From NCBI GenBank assembly GCA_029962745.1, contig CM057151.1:2666931-2730930 (forward strand): a stretch of 64,000 nt of DNA. Reading direction: 5' to 3'. This document shows positions 62,990 through 64,000 of this stretch, one piece after another (position 1 is the first letter of the stretch; the number at the start of each line of letters is the position of its first letter). Made by a program: the position numbers and the translations under genes. Source of the stretch: Echinometra lucunter (Eukaryota; Echinodermata; Echinoidea; Camarodonta; Echinometridae). The notes beneath the pieces are model-generated. The model did no database searches and was not told the DNA's origin. It was given only the letters and a program-made list of their open reading frames with translations.

Positions 62990-63330
62990 GCTGTGCAAAC
63001 TTTCTACAGTGCTAGGTTTCTCTCCTTAGAGAGCAGATTTCCTTTCGTCTACATGACCAAGGGAGGAGTCCCCAAACACGGCGGTGTTTGGAGATCAAAC
63101 GGGATCTAGCGTCACTCTGAACATCTGCAGGGTTAGTAGTGCCAGAGACCTCAAACTCTTGTCATTTTAGCCACATCCTGGAATCCCCAGCCCTTAGCTG
63201 GTAATCGCTTGACGTAACACTTCTCCGTCAGGACTGGACTAGCGCCGAAGTGTAAATCAACACCTCCATTGGGGTGTGTTTGATGTTAAGAGCTGGGTCG
63301 AATGAAAACAAAACCTAGTGGGGTCAGGGG
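62990..63330. promoter_or_regulatory. Candidate regulatory element upstream of the sarcospan exons
   Basis: The stretch is GC-richer than its surroundings and open frames are short. It contains the dyad CCAAACAC-GGCG-GTGTTTGG (63072-63091), which has the forkhead core CAAACA on both strands. It also contains a second dyad AACACCTCCATTGGGGTGTGTT (63259-63280) with an inverted CCAAT box. Function is inferred only from composition and motifs. Confidence 0.3.
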
Positions 63331-63717
63331 GAGACAGCATATAGAGGGTGTTGGGATTGGTGGGTACAGGAGAGGGGGAAGGGGCAAGGCTGGGTGGATG
63401 TGAGGTCAGAGGATGGGATTAAGTTGGGTTGGATGTGTAGAGGTGGAGAGGAGGGGGGGGGGTCAGGGTATTCACAGTAGCTTTCCCACTCCAGTTGCAT
63501 TTCACTCAGTACAACGTCAAAACCCTGCAGCTGTTATGTAGTAGTGATTACTTTTGTAATGGTGGACTTGACACTTCAAACATGTATTCTAATGAAGACA
63601 GATTGCCTTCTTAGCATTTAAGCTAGTCATAACCGATTTCGAAGACATTGGTCTGGAATCTGAGAAGAATGGCATCTAACTTATGAGATCATCTTACTAT
63701 GGCTTGGCCATTTATCT

Positions 63718-63897
63718 ACATTTGTCACTCTCCACCCAGGTGTAGTAAATGGGTACCCGGTAGGAAGAAATTCCTTGAATGCTCGAGCGCCTGATCAGGG
63801 TAGCCGTGCTAAAGCCAGGGTAATGATATGCAGCACTTAGAAACATTTGTATTAAGCGCTATATAAATGTTGCATATTATTATTATTATCATTTAAC
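63718..63897 (+). mobile_element. 5'-truncated SINE
   Basis: CACCCAGGTGTAGTAAATGG and GTACCCGG match the body of the SINE at 12910-13163. The end AAGCGCTATATAAATG followed by ATT repeats is typical of SINEs moved by CR1/L2-type LINEs. The tRNA-like head is missing. Confidence 0.75.
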
Positions 63898-64000
63898 AGG
63901 TATTACTGACAAGAAATCCATTATGGCTAACCAACTACGAATTGGATTTCCAGCAAAATTACTGTCAAACCAAATTTGTCATAGTTAGAAATACATATGA

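Larger units (their letters stand above)
58142..64000 (-). other. Upstream intron and flank of the sarcospan-like gene
   Basis: No exon found on either strand. It contains a 47-bp tandem duplication (58588-58678), GA tracts near 59655 and 60990, GC-richer candidate regulatory stretches (61780-62040 and 62990-63330) and a truncated SINE near the right edge. Confidence 0.5.

Noticed and set aside
58142..64000. Search for the sarcospan TM1 exon
   Set aside because: No minus-strand stretch with a hydrophobic TM1 followed by a phase 0 donor was found, so the 5' exons are taken to lie outside the window.
1..64000. CRISPR arrays, operons or prokaryotic elements
   Set aside because: Spliced animal genes throughout; the direct repeats seen are microsatellites or transposon-derived.

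Overview
The window is animal genomic DNA, most likely from an echinoderm and probably a sea urchin. Introns are long and AT-rich, splice sites are canonical, and there are GA/CT, TTC, GAT and AT microsatellites, short inverted-repeat transposons and tRNA-derived SINEs. The strongest argument is a large adhesion GPCR that joins Sushi, HYR, EGF, Ig and SEA modules, a combination that recalls the expanded sea urchin repertoire. The species cannot be named from sequence alone. There is one assembly gap of 500 N (1001-1500).

Layout. (1) 1-5.9 kb, plus strand: the last two coding exons of a histamine N-methyltransferase-like gene (1958-2120 and 2960-3393) and its probable 3' UTR. The SAM-binding half lies in the gap or left of the window. 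(2) 5.9-11.9 kb: no gene found; several short inverted-repeat elements. (3) 11.9-34.7 kb, plus strand: a complete 27-exon adhesion G-protein-coupled receptor. I assembled it by hand, and every exon phase agrees. The joined coding sequence is 4989 nt, or 1662 residues plus stop. Domain order is signal peptide, Sushi, 4 HYR, 8 EGF (7 calcium-binding type), Ig, SEA, hormone-receptor-like (HormR), GAIN/GPS, seven TM helices and a Ser/Thr-rich tail. (4) 34.7-46.3 kb: 3' UTR and intergenic DNA between two convergent genes. (5) 46.3-64 kb, minus strand: the last two coding exons of a sarcospan-like tetraspanning membrane protein (58141-58055 and 46815-46339), separated by an 11.2-kb intron; its 5' exons lie beyond the right edge.

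The three genes are not obviously one pathway. The receptor is a surface adhesion or sensing protein with two likely self-cleavage sites (SEA GSVV and GPS HL/T). The sarcospan-like protein would belong to the dystrophin-glycoprotein complex of muscle-type membranes. The first gene would inactivate histamine or a related amine.

Non-coding structures of most interest are a degenerate tandem array of about 200-bp period (about 50.3-52.0 kb), a CACTA-ended foldback element at 6.2-6.5 kb, several MITEs with recognisable target duplications, an inverted-repeat element with a telomere-like core (41.9-42.1 kb), and a 650-bp element whose termini are also repeated inside it (57.0-57.6 kb). Homology statements rest on remembered family patterns; no database search was possible.
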